From contig JBGTSJ010000015.1 in assembly GCA_041940305.1 (NCBI GenBank), positions 1 through 64,000 on the forward strand: a DNA stretch of 64,000 nt, in the 5' to 3' direction. Of this stretch, positions 35,012 to 43,589 are shown piece by piece. Every line of letters starts with the position of its first letter. Position 1 is the first letter of the stretch. Position numbers and translations under genes: made by a program. The notes beneath the pieces were generated by a model. The model made no database searches and had not been told where the DNA came from. It saw only the letters and a list, made by a program, of their open reading frames with translations. This DNA is from JBGTSJ01 sp041940305 (GTDB lineage Bacteria; Planctomycetota; Planctomycetia; Planctomycetales; Planctomycetaceae).

Positions 35012-35695
35012 TCAGGCCGCGCGGGTTGCGTCCGGCGACTCTCCGGAGCGCCCCTTCATCGCCGCTTCCAGGTCGTGCAGGAACTCGCCGATCTGCTCCT
35101 GGACCGAATCGGTCAGCTTGCCGATGCGGACCTGCACCATTGAGCCGAGCATCGTCAACGGGATGGCGACCATCAGGCCGTACATCGTGGTGAGCAGCGC
35201 GAGGCTGATCTGCTGCGACAGGGAGGACGGATCAAGGTTGCCGGCGCGGGCGGCGTCGGAGATCTCCTGGAACGCGAGGATCATGCCGCTGACAGTTCCC
35301 AACAGCCCGAGCATCGGGGCCGTCTTCACCACAGTGCCGATCCAGGAGAACCGGTACTCGAGATCGGCCAGCACATCCCGCTCGAACTTCTCCGCCAACA
35401 GCTGCCGCAGCTTGGACGGGCCGCGCTCGCGATTGGCTATTGCCACGAGAATCAGCTGCGGCGATGCCTTGCTCCATAGTCCCGGCGAGTCGCACAGTTC
35501 GGCGACTCCGTCAAAATCCCGGCGCTGGAGGCGGTCCCGCACTTCGTCGAGAAACTGTCCCGCAGCGGCCGCGCTCGAGAATCGCTTCTGGCGAATCTTC
35601 CGCATCAGCAGCACAACACAAAACACCCCGTACAGGGCGACCAGCGCCAACGAGGCATAGATTGCCGGTCCCGCGAACTTCAGCAGAATTTCCAT
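35012..35695 (-). CDS. ExbB/TolQ/MotA proton-channel protein
   Basis: 227 residues with three membrane segments: one at about 7-27 (AIYASLALVALYGVFCVVLL), and two in the conserved C-terminal channel part (VKTAPMLGLLGTVSGMILAF and LALLTTMYGLMVAIPLTML). TAPMLGLLGTVSGMI is the ExbB signature. The channel subunit for the two ExbD genes that follow. ATG 35695. It follows a membrane protein gene by 88 bp and begins the PMF module. Confidence 0.92.
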   Translation of the reverse strand: MEILLKFAGPAIYASLALVALYGVFCVVLLMRKIRQKRFSSAAAAGQFLDEVRDRLQRRDFDGVAELCDSPGLWSKASPQLILVAIANRERGPSKLRQLLAEKFERDVLADLEYRFSWIGTVVKTAPMLGLLGTVSGMILAFQEISDAARAGNLDPSSLSQQISLALLTTMYGLMVAIPLTMLGSMVQVRIGKLTDSVQEQIGEFLHDLEAAMKGRSGESPDATRAA

Positions 35696-35783
35696 GTCAG
35701 ATCGTGCACCTTAATCGCGTGAGCGGTGGTCGATGTGTCGGTTTGTCGATTGTTGCGTGAGACGCGGCGGGGAATGCGCGGCT

Positions 35784-36746
35784 CTAGCGGAAGTACTGTT
35801 GCCGAGTCACGGCGAACGTGAAACTGTTGCCCTGCGGAATGACGACAAAGTAGGTCCGGCGAATCTCCCGTGGCGACCGGTTGGCGTAGCTCCGCTCCAG
35901 CCGCAGCAGCAATTGCTCCGTCTCGCGCGGATAGAAGTGGAAGATGATGCCGCCGGTCGTGTCGATCCCCGCGCGCTCGATGAGCTTGGTATCGGCGTCC
36001 TTCCGCTGCCCCCCCTGCCACGTCATGTACAGCCGCTCTTCGTTCGCCCCGGTCTTCACGGTCCGCTGTGACGGCGGATTGCGGCTGAGGTTGGAGAGGT
36101 AGATCAATTCGCCGCGCTGCGGAAAGATGATCCCCAGTTCGATGCCGAACGCATCGAGCTGCCGGGCGTAGACGTCCAGCGACCCGTCTTCGGCGAAGCG
36201 CACGAACCACCGCTGTTCGGCAGGAACGCCGCCGCCGGGACCACCCCCTTCGCCCAGCGGCCGGCCGCCGGTGCCTTCCATGCTGCCCGGCGTGCCGCCG
36301 GTCTGCGCGTCGTCGGCCGTAATCGTCTCCATCTGCTCGGTGGCCCGGTCCGACAGTTCGACGACCGTATCGAGGGCTTCCTCGATCTGCAGGTCATCAA
36401 TCTGTTCCTCCACCGGCGAGGCATTGGGGATCTCCTCTTCCGGAGACTCGACATTGAGTGTCTCGTCCGGCGAACCGTCTTCGTAGCCGCCTGTCGCCAT
36501 GATCTCCAGCGGGACGAGCACCTGTTCCGGTGCGGGGCGGGTGGTGTACCACCACACGACGATGCCGATCACGGCCAGGATCAGTCCGAGGACGAGCGCA
36601 ATCATTCCCGAGCTGACGCGGTCGTAGCGCGTCACGCGCATGACCGGGAGCGAATGGGCGTGCGGCTTGTCCGTCGCCCTCCCGCCGGCGCGCGATGACG
36701 GAGTCTCCTCCCTCCGGCGTGCCTCCGGTTTGGTCGCGGTCGCCAT
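35784..36746 (-). CDS. Single-pass membrane protein of the ExbBD cluster, unknown function
   Basis: 320 residues that I do not recognise. A cytoplasmic tail (about 1-45, basic), a membrane segment (about 50-70: IALVLGLILAVIGIVVWWY), then an acidic, Glu/Pro-rich stretch and a Gly-rich hinge (GTGGRPLGEGGGPGGG) before a folded C-terminal domain (about 180-320: RWFVRFAEDGSLDVYARQLD, SFTFAVTRQQYFR). The position before ExbB-ExbD-ExbD is where a TonB/TolA-like transducer would be expected, and an anchor, flexible acidic spacer and C-terminal domain is a similar plan, but no TonB sequence motif is seen. ATG 36746 is the most likely start; ATG 36860 is also in frame. Confidence 0.72.
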   Translation of the reverse strand: MATATKPEARRREETPSSRAGGRATDKPHAHSLPVMRVTRYDRVSSGMIALVLGLILAVIGIVVWWYTTRPAPEQVLVPLEIMATGGYEDGSPDETLNVESPEEEIPNASPVEEQIDDLQIEEALDTVVELSDRATEQMETITADDAQTGGTPGSMEGTGGRPLGEGGGPGGGVPAEQRWFVRFAEDGSLDVYARQLDAFGIELGIIFPQRGELIYLSNLSRNPPSQRTVKTGANEERLYMTWQGGQRKDADTKLIERAGIDTTGGIIFHFYPRETEQLLLRLERSYANRSPREIRRTYFVVIPQGNSFTFAVTRQQYFR

Positions 36747-36929
36747 CGAATCATTCACAAGGAGTGTGGCGGGGAGACGGGCGCCGGTGAGACAGTCAGC
36801 GCCCGCTGCAGCAGCCCGCTCCTCGGCGACAGAGCATCGCCGAGCCGTCGTGAAATTCATGCTATTCCCGCGCGCACGGACTGTCAACGAACGCGTTGAG
36901 CGGTGGCCCGGGGGGACCACGTCAGTCCA

Positions 36930-39059
36930 TCACGGAGCCCGGCGGAGGATCACGTAGTAGCCCCCGGTCGGGTCGGAGAGCAGTTCCCAGCGATCCGGTT
37001 CCTGTCGCAATTCACGCACGGCCGTTCTCAGATTCGTCCGCAGTTCCACGATACGCTGAGGCTCGTTGTAGGGGTCGTACACATCCAGCACGATGTAATC
37101 GGTATCGAGAGGCACGCGGTCCTCGTAATTCGAGGCGGCCCGCAGGTAGCTGCTGTAGTCGTACGACCGCTCCCGGTGCGTGAAGCGGGCGTGAACGAAG
37201 TCGGTGGAGGCGACCCGCGCATCGTCAGGGATCATCGCGTCGATCTTCGCGAATTCGCGGGCCCGCTCATCGGGGATGTACAGCGTCTGCCAGTGACGCG
37301 TGCTGCCGGGATCCCAGAACTTCACCCCCAACGGTGAGATTCCGGCAGAGATCCCCGTGAGCAACGCACAGGCGCAGGCGAAGCGGGCTCGCGTGATCGA
37401 ACGCGCCGGCTGGTCGGCCGTCGACTTCAATCCGGCCGCCGCCGCCCAGAAGAGCAGCGGCACCACCGGAGCGTGAAAGTGATGCACCGGAGCGGGGATC
37501 TGCATCGCCAGCTCATTCAGACACAACAGGACGAACAGCGGCACCGCTACCAGCAGGCGGCCGGGTGATCGCAGGGGGAGCCCGCCGAGCGGGACCAGCA
37601 GCCGCAGTGCGTAAATCAGTCCGCCGATCGTGAACACCTCCGCCAGCACGCGGTGCGGCCGTGTGAGCATGGTGATCACGATCTCGCCGGGCGTCTGGCC
37701 GAATTTCTCAAAGTACGACGCGTAGTGAATTGTCGCCCCGTCGCGGAAGTACGGCAGCACCACCTTCAATGTCAGCAGCAGGTAAGCCACGCCGAAAAAC
37801 AGCAGTCCAATCCCAAGCAGCAGCCGGCGACGATGCTCGCGCCCCAGCAGCGCGCGACAGCGATCGATCACTCCGGGACCGGACGCAGAGACCGGCGATG
37901 CGCCAGTCAGCATGATCCAGGCCCCGAGCAGTCCGATGACGATGGCGTAGTCCTCCTGGCAGGCGAGCACCAATCCCAGCCAGCCGCACATCCGCAAGTA
38001 GCGGCGATCCTCCAGCGCATCGAGCGCGAACAGCAGCAGCGGTACGCCGATCGAATTCGGACGAAACGTCTTGAGATCGATCGTTACGTCGAGGTACTGC
38101 AAGGGGACAAAGAGGACGTAGGCGCAGGCGAGGAGTGCAGCGGCGCGTTCCGAGCCGCCATGCCGGCGCGCCATCCGGTAGACGGGCCAGGCCCCGAGTC
38201 CGAGCACCAGCGACTGGCACAGCTCCAGCAGCAGATGATTGGGCCACAACAAGTGAAGCGGCACCAGCAGGACGTGAATGACCTGGATGTGCTCGCCCAG
38301 AAACAGCCCCTGGTCGAGATAGCTGCGGAAGCCCTTCCCGTGTTCGAGGTTCCACAGATGCTCCTCGTACATGGCCGAGTCGCCGTGAGGCACTCGCAGG
38401 TTGAACCACAGTCCCCAGTTCATCGCAGTGAAAACGACGGCGTACCCGGCAATCGCCGAGATCACGATCCACTTCGCCGAGCGATCGGGGCGAGATGGAA
38501 TCTCGTCCAAAGGTGAGCGGCGTGCGACGCGCATCTCGAGCCACGAGCACAGCCACCCTGCGACTGCGACTGCCAGCCAGAACTCGGCTGATTCTGTCAG
38601 GAACTGCTGCGGCGCCTCCCACTGCGCCATCAGGCAGATCGTCGAAAGGACCGACCAGGCGCCCGGCGCCAGCCACCAGCGCCAGCCGCGATCCCCCCAC
38701 GCGAGCAGCCGGCTGATAAAACTTGCGTTGCGCGGACCGACGCCGGCTGCTCCCGCGCAGAGAGTTATGAGCGATATTCCGCCGACGAGCGCCCCCAGTC
38801 GTGGAAACAAGGGGAGCCGCACGATTTGAGAGTCGCCCCCGGACCACAATACGTCGGAGACTTCCCCCCCGAGCCACAGCGCGACGCGCGGCCAGCTCGA
38901 CGGACTGAGGTAGGCCGCCGAGATCCCACGGTCTTCCAGCACCGCTTGCACGAACAGCAACATGCCCAGCGTGCCGAACAGCCAGAACAGCGCACCGCGC
39001 AGGCCGTAGCTCTGTGTGGGCAGGCGCGGCGATTGCGATCGTTCGGGAGGCGGTGTCAC
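36930..39059 (-). CDS. DUF2079 multi-pass membrane protein
   Basis: 709 residues with about a dozen hydrophobic segments. The family core is readable: GSERAAALLACAYVLFVPLQ, DVTIDLKTFRPNSIGVPLLL and LGLVLACQEDYAIVIGLLGA. DUF2079 proteins resemble GT-C glycosyltransferase-like membrane proteins (protein-mannosyltransferase fold), but the reaction is unknown. The soluble C-terminal region (about 590-709) would lie outside. GTG 39059. It lies upstream of the ExbBD cluster on the same strand with a 183-bp gap, so it may or may not be part of it. Divergent from the HD gene. Confidence 0.87.
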   Translation of the reverse strand: MTPPPERSQSPRLPTQSYGLRGALFWLFGTLGMLLFVQAVLEDRGISAAYLSPSSWPRVALWLGGEVSDVLWSGGDSQIVRLPLFPRLGALVGGISLITLCAGAAGVGPRNASFISRLLAWGDRGWRWWLAPGAWSVLSTICLMAQWEAPQQFLTESAEFWLAVAVAGWLCSWLEMRVARRSPLDEIPSRPDRSAKWIVISAIAGYAVVFTAMNWGLWFNLRVPHGDSAMYEEHLWNLEHGKGFRSYLDQGLFLGEHIQVIHVLLVPLHLLWPNHLLLELCQSLVLGLGAWPVYRMARRHGGSERAAALLACAYVLFVPLQYLDVTIDLKTFRPNSIGVPLLLFALDALEDRRYLRMCGWLGLVLACQEDYAIVIGLLGAWIMLTGASPVSASGPGVIDRCRALLGREHRRRLLLGIGLLFFGVAYLLLTLKVVLPYFRDGATIHYASYFEKFGQTPGEIVITMLTRPHRVLAEVFTIGGLIYALRLLVPLGGLPLRSPGRLLVAVPLFVLLCLNELAMQIPAPVHHFHAPVVPLLFWAAAAGLKSTADQPARSITRARFACACALLTGISAGISPLGVKFWDPGSTRHWQTLYIPDERAREFAKIDAMIPDDARVASTDFVHARFTHRERSYDYSSYLRAASNYEDRVPLDTDYIVLDVYDPYNEPQRIVELRTNLRTAVRELRQEPDRWELLSDPTGGYYVILRRAP

Positions 39060-39184
39060 TTGAGTCTGGATCGGATATCTTGGAGTCCGGCCCTCATCAA
39101 ATTCGTGCCGTCCACGGCAGGGTCAAGCCCGGACTCCAGCGAGAACGCCGACACTAGGATCAGTTTCTAACCCAAACCAGCCGT

Positions 39185-40525
39185 ATGCGAGACGAACTGG
39201 GCGAGATTCCCGAGTTGGCCGATCTCGACTCGGGCCGCGCCCTCATCCGCATTCCACACGAGCAAAACGTGCCGTTTACGCCGCGCGTGCGGGCGCTGGT
39301 CGATACGGCCGAGTTCCAGCGGCTGGCCGAGATCAGCCAACTGGGTCTCGTCGCCCGCGTGTATCCGGGCGCCAGGCATTCCCGATTTGAGCATGCGCTG
39401 GGGGTCTACCACAACGCGCTGCGGTTCATCCAGCAACTTCGCAAGGACGAACGGTTCCGGCAGACCGTGGACCGGCACACCGCCGAACTGCTGATCGTCG
39501 CGGCGCTGCTGCACGACCTGGGGCATTGGCCGTTCTGTCATCCGATCGAGGACCTGGCGCTGGAAGGGATGCCGCCGCACGAGTCCAACGCCGCACGCTT
39601 CCTGCTGCGCGACACGCAACTGGCTCACGTTCTCCGCCACGAGTGGAGCATCGACCCGGCCGAAGTCCTTGATGTGCTTGTGCCAAAGTCGGACACACCG
39701 CAACTGCGTTTGCTGCGGTCGATCCTGTCCGGACCGATCGACGTGGACAAGATGGACTACCTGGAGCGCGACAGCCTGCATTGCGGCGTTCCCTACGGCC
39801 GAAATTTCGACAAGCAGCGGCTCATTCAGTCGCTCGTGCTGAACGAGGCCGGCGACGGTCTGGCTCTCACCGATAAAGGAAAAACGGCCGCGGAGCTGAT
39901 GGTTTTCGCCCGCTACGTCATGTTCAGCGAAGTCTACTGGCATCACGCGGTCCGCTCGGCCACGAGCATGTTCGGCCGCAGCTTCTACGAACTGCGTGAC
40001 GAGGTCTCGCTGGACGAACTCTTTGAACAAACCGACGCGGGCTTGACCGCGATGCTCCGCCGGGCGGCCCAGGGACGGCCATGTGAGGAATTGCTGAGCG
40101 GCGTCTTCGGGCCGAGACGGAGGCTGTACAAGCGGGCCGCCGAATTCAGTCACGACGAATCGCCGCTGTATGCCGGCCTCGCGCAGCAGCCGTATCCGTT
40201 TCTGGTTCGTTGTGCAGAGGGTCTGGCGGAGGAACTCTCGAGCGTCCTGAATCGCAGTGTCGCCGGAACCGACGTCCTGATCGACGCACCTCCCCCTCAC
40301 CGGGAAGTTGAGTTTGCTGTGAATATCTTCTTTCCCCGACAGGATGCGTATCGACCCCTGCAGCGAGTGTCCCCCGTGGTCGACGCCCTCGCGCGGACGC
40401 AGTTTGACGAGTACGTCAAGCGGGTCCGCGTCTACGTCGCCCCGGAGCTGCGCCGCGAGATCGCCCGGGTCACTGACTTCGACATCCGCCTCCAGTCCGC
40501 AATCGAGAAGGCCTCTTCATCCTGA
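39185..40525 (+). CDS. HD-domain phosphohydrolase
   Basis: 446 residues. The HD metal site is visible: RHSRFEHALGVYHNALRF (first His) and LLHDLGHWPFCHP with H110/D111, then DVDKMDYLERDSLHCGVPYG. This fits the HD superfamily of dNTPase/dGTPase-like hydrolases. Such enzymes cut phosphates from nucleotides, but the family contains several activities, so the substrate is not certain. Cytoplasmic; no signal or membrane segment. ATG 39185, no strong ribosome site. Divergent from the DUF2079 gene (125-bp gap) and followed by the FGE-like lipoprotein. Confidence 0.9.
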   Translation: MRDELGEIPELADLDSGRALIRIPHEQNVPFTPRVRALVDTAEFQRLAEISQLGLVARVYPGARHSRFEHALGVYHNALRFIQQLRKDERFRQTVDRHTAELLIVAALLHDLGHWPFCHPIEDLALEGMPPHESNAARFLLRDTQLAHVLRHEWSIDPAEVLDVLVPKSDTPQLRLLRSILSGPIDVDKMDYLERDSLHCGVPYGRNFDKQRLIQSLVLNEAGDGLALTDKGKTAAELMVFARYVMFSEVYWHHAVRSATSMFGRSFYELRDEVSLDELFEQTDAGLTAMLRRAAQGRPCEELLSGVFGPRRRLYKRAAEFSHDESPLYAGLAQQPYPFLVRCAEGLAEELSSVLNRSVAGTDVLIDAPPPHREVEFAVNIFFPRQDAYRPLQRVSPVVDALARTQFDEYVKRVRVYVAPELRREIARVTDFDIRLQSAIEKASSS

Positions 40526-40690
40526 ACCTTGCGATCCGCTCCGCCGGACTCGACACTGGAGAGCGACTCAACTTGAGCTTGTCGCGGTCGCCGAAGTCGC
40601 CAGAATTGGAACACCGGCCAGTTCGACGGATCGAACTCGGCCGAATCCGGCGATCCTGAACATCCCTTGAAGACAACAGCATCCGCGGCC

Positions 40691-41980
40691 ATGAACACTC
40701 GCAGCCCTGCATTCGTTGCATGCCTGATCGCCTACTCGTGCCTGACGGTGATCGTTTTCTCAGGATGCAGCAGCGAGGAAGCGTCCGCCCCCCCGCCGAC
40801 GGTCACGGCCCCCAGCGCCCCGCCCCCTTCTTCAACGCCCATCAGCATCAAGCCCCGCACCACTCCCGCGAATACACCTCCACGTTCGACAGCCAAGAAG
40901 GAGGACGATCCGCAAGTGGAAAAGTTTCCGGGGGTGCCGCCCGAGCAGATCTTCAAGATTGGGATGGACATCCCCAACTTCGAGATCATCCCTCCGGAGC
41001 AGGTGAACGAAGCGGACCTGTTCGCCCTGGTCACTCCAGAGACAGGTCTCGACTCGACGGTTGTGTCGCTCGTTGCCCCGGAATCAACTGATTCACGCCG
41101 CACGTCGCCCACTCGCAGGAGCAGCAGCGTGAAACTTCCGGAGGGATTCTCGGCCGTTGCGGCCGCGGGTTACACGGAGTCCGGCATGCCGCAGCGCATC
41201 CGCTGCGCCAAAGACGGCACCGAAATGGCGCTGATCCCGGGCGGGCTGTTTCTGCAGGGAGAGGACGGGGCCGATCCGAACGCCGCTCCGATGCATCCCG
41301 TGCAGCTCGACACGTACTACATCGACATCTACGAGATCACGCTCGCGCAGTACATGCGATTCCAGAACGAGCGCAAGCCCTCCCCCAGCAAGCCCTCAAA
41401 CGTGGGCGGCCCGGACTCCCATCCGGCCGTCGGCCTGACGTGGCGGGACGCGATGTGGTACTGCGAATGGGCCGGCAAGCAGCTGCCGACCGAGGCCGAG
41501 TGGGAATATGCCGCCCGTGGTCCGGAGAGCTTTACGTATCCCTGGGGAAACGGGCGCGTCGTCTGGCAACGGTCGCGGACTCCCGACCAGATCGACCCCG
41601 TCGGCGATTTCCGCGCGGACTACAGCCCGTTTGGCATCTTTGACATGGCAGGCAACGCCCGGGAGTGGTGCGCCGACTTCTACGCCGAGGACGCGTACCG
41701 CGAGGCGGCCCCGCGCGACGGGACGGCCGCCGTCAATCCGGAGGGACCGCGCCGCGCTTCGATTTCAGGGCACCGCGTCGTGCGGGGGAACGCCCCGAAT
41801 TGGAAGCTTTGGTACCGCAGTAGCGCTCCGATGTCAGAACCGGGCCGCGGCGTCGGATTTCGCGGCGTAGTCCGCATCACAGCGCCCGATGCTGACGCCG
41901 ATGCCGCAACCGATGGAACGACCCCGCCTCCGACGGTGGCTCCGAATTCATCGCGACCTCGCACCGGGACGCCGGAATAG
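40691..41980 (+). CDS. FGE-like (formylglycine-generating-enzyme family) lipoprotein
   Basis: 429 residues. A lipoprotein signal ends at C26 (VIVFSGC); a Pro/Ser/Thr-rich linker follows to about residue 165, and the rest is an FGE-sulfatase/SUMF1-type domain: MALIPGGLFLQGEDGADPNA, YYIDIYEITLAQYMRFQNE, LPTEAEWEYAARGPESFTYP, GNAREWCADFYAEDAY. The catalytic Cys pair of true formylglycine-generating enzymes is not evident near the end, so it may be a non-enzymatic relative (many planctomycete members are). Alternative TTG start at 40667. The stop is 14 bp before a small membrane-protein gene. Confidence 0.88.
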   Translation: MNTRSPAFVACLIAYSCLTVIVFSGCSSEEASAPPPTVTAPSAPPPSSTPISIKPRTTPANTPPRSTAKKEDDPQVEKFPGVPPEQIFKIGMDIPNFEIIPPEQVNEADLFALVTPETGLDSTVVSLVAPESTDSRRTSPTRRSSSVKLPEGFSAVAAAGYTESGMPQRIRCAKDGTEMALIPGGLFLQGEDGADPNAAPMHPVQLDTYYIDIYEITLAQYMRFQNERKPSPSKPSNVGGPDSHPAVGLTWRDAMWYCEWAGKQLPTEAEWEYAARGPESFTYPWGNGRVVWQRSRTPDQIDPVGDFRADYSPFGIFDMAGNAREWCADFYAEDAYREAAPRDGTAAVNPEGPRRASISGHRVVRGNAPNWKLWYRSSAPMSEPGRGVGFRGVVRITAPDADADAATDGTTPPPTVAPNSSRPRTGTPE

Positions 41981-41994
41981 ACCCTGAGGCCGGC

Positions 41995-42273
41995 TTGAAG
42001 CAAAGTTGGGGACGGTCGCTCTGGTGGTTCGCGCGGCGGAGCGCCTATCGACTGTCGCTGCTGCTGGGAATCTGCTGCGTCATCGAGGTCTTCGTGTACT
42101 CGACTGACGGCACCAATCCCAACACGAGGCTCCCGCTGGAATGGTACGTTCCGGCGGTATCCGCCTTCGGCCTCGTCATGTTCGGCGTGGCCTGGCTGGC
42201 CTACACGCCGGCACAACCGCGCAGTAAGCGAGCGCTGCCGTCGCAGCCGCGGCCACACGACCCGCAGGCATAA
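41995..42273 (+). CDS. Small two-segment membrane protein, unknown function
   Basis: 92 residues beginning with TTG, with GAGG 5 bp upstream. Two hydrophobic segments: about 21-35 (LSLLLGICCVIEVFV) and 51-68 (VPAVSAFGLVMFGVAWL), the first after a basic cytoplasmic tail. I recognise no family. It follows the FGE-like gene by 14 bp and is probably co-transcribed. It overlaps the convergent CPBP gene by 73 bp at the 3' end, so one of the two C-termini is probably recent or mis-set. Confidence 0.6.
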   Translation: MKQSWGRSLWWFARRSAYRLSLLLGICCVIEVFVYSTDGTNPNTRLPLEWYVPAVSAFGLVMFGVAWLAYTPAQPRSKRALPSQPRPHDPQA

Positions 42274-43520
42274 CGGCGGTGGTCGATCTCAGCGTCCTCA
42301 ATCGGGTCGAGGACCTGCTCGACGCCGTCGGCGGGTGTCGGAACTGCGAAGTCAGACGCGATCAGGACAACCTGGCCGAGTACGATCGCGCCGGCGAGGC
42401 TCCCCACCAGCAGCGATTCCGGTGCGGTGCGCCGATAGGGCGATTCGGCGGGCGGCGCTTCGACAGTGGGGTAGCCCGGGTCGAACTCGTGTCCGGTCTC
42501 ATCCACGTATCGCGTGCGGTACTTCCACAGCAGGCAGCACGCGCCCACCGCATAGGCCAGTCCGAGCGGGGCCATCCAACCCGGGGCGCTGGACTCTTCG
42601 CCCGAGAGGCCGGCATAGGTGTAAACAGACGCCATTGAATTGTTGAGGAAATGGAACAGCACGGGCGCCCACAGGCTGCGCGTGGTGAGATAGATCACGT
42701 GCATCATGATGCCCATTGGGAACACCGCCGCCACGTGCGCCGGAAAAATGTGCAGCAGTGCGAAGAACGCCGACGTCCAGAGGACTCCCCACACCACGCC
42801 CCAGCGTGCGACCAGTCCCCGGCCGATCAGCCCCCGCAGCATGAACTCCTCGCCAATCGCCGGCGTAACCGCCAGGCATAGCAGCAGCAGCAGCAGCGGC
42901 GCCCCCTGCATCCGGGCCATCTCCTCCATGATGTTCGTCGAGCGATTGAACTCCTCGATCCAGACGATGTCCTTCGTCAGTTCCTCCCAGAGATGGTTGG
43001 ACTGAGTCCACACCAGGTCCGCGACGTAACCGACCGGCAGGATCGCGCTGCACAGGACGAGTGTCTGCGTGAGAGACGGCCGGGCGAGATTCAGCTTGCG
43101 GGCACGGCCCCTGCCCAGCCTGAGGAGAGCCAGTCCAATCAGGAACGCGAACGCAAAGATGTTGGGCACCCCGAGCAGAAACAGCCGCGGCGCGCCCTTC
43201 AGCGTCTCCAACTCACGAATCACTTCGGCAGGCGGCCGGTCGCCGTTCCCGATGATCAGGATCACCGCGCCGATCGCCCCGGCAATCAGGCCGCAGCCGA
43301 TCTGGAACGCCATGACGGCGATGCACCAGCCGGCCGATTCCGGCAACCCGGGACCGGGGGGCTTCGTCGCGACCAGCCCGTCCGCCGCGAACTCGTCGAA
43401 CGACGGCACAGGTTCGGATCGCTCAGCGGTCGAATCGAGGAATTCCTCGATCTCGGCCGGAGACGAGAGGGGATCGTCCCGGCGAACGCCGTCCGCCGGG
43501 CCGAAATCGGCGCTGTTCAC
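42201..43520 (-). CDS. CPBP-family intramembrane glutamic endopeptidase
   Basis: 439 residues. After an acidic N-terminal tail the protein is mostly membrane segments. The CPBP (CAAX protease / bacteriocin-processing) signature is E224-E225 in IGEEFMLRGLIGRG, with FFALLHIFPAHVA and VLFHFLNNSMASV carrying the other active-site residues. These proteases cut within the membrane. GTG 43520 has GAGGAG upstream. The last ~25 residues (Cys/Arg-rich, CGSCGRGCDGSARLLRGC) overlap the convergent 92-aa gene and look like read-through past an older stop. It follows dihydroorotase on the same strand by 69 bp. Confidence 0.88.
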   Translation of the reverse strand: MNSADFGPADGVRRDDPLSSPAEIEEFLDSTAERSEPVPSFDEFAADGLVATKPPGPGLPESAGWCIAVMAFQIGCGLIAGAIGAVILIIGNGDRPPAEVIRELETLKGAPRLFLLGVPNIFAFAFLIGLALLRLGRGRARKLNLARPSLTQTLVLCSAILPVGYVADLVWTQSNHLWEELTKDIVWIEEFNRSTNIMEEMARMQGAPLLLLLLCLAVTPAIGEEFMLRGLIGRGLVARWGVVWGVLWTSAFFALLHIFPAHVAAVFPMGIMMHVIYLTTRSLWAPVLFHFLNNSMASVYTYAGLSGEESSAPGWMAPLGLAYAVGACCLLWKYRTRYVDETGHEFDPGYPTVEAPPAESPYRRTAPESLLVGSLAGAIVLGQVVLIASDFAVPTPADGVEQVLDPIEDAEIDHRRYACGSCGRGCDGSARLLRGCAGV

Positions 43521-43589
43521 TCTGCACTCCTCGCCTCAGTCATGGACGCCCCTGCGACGGGACGCTCGCAGCAATCGTTGCGTCTTTTG

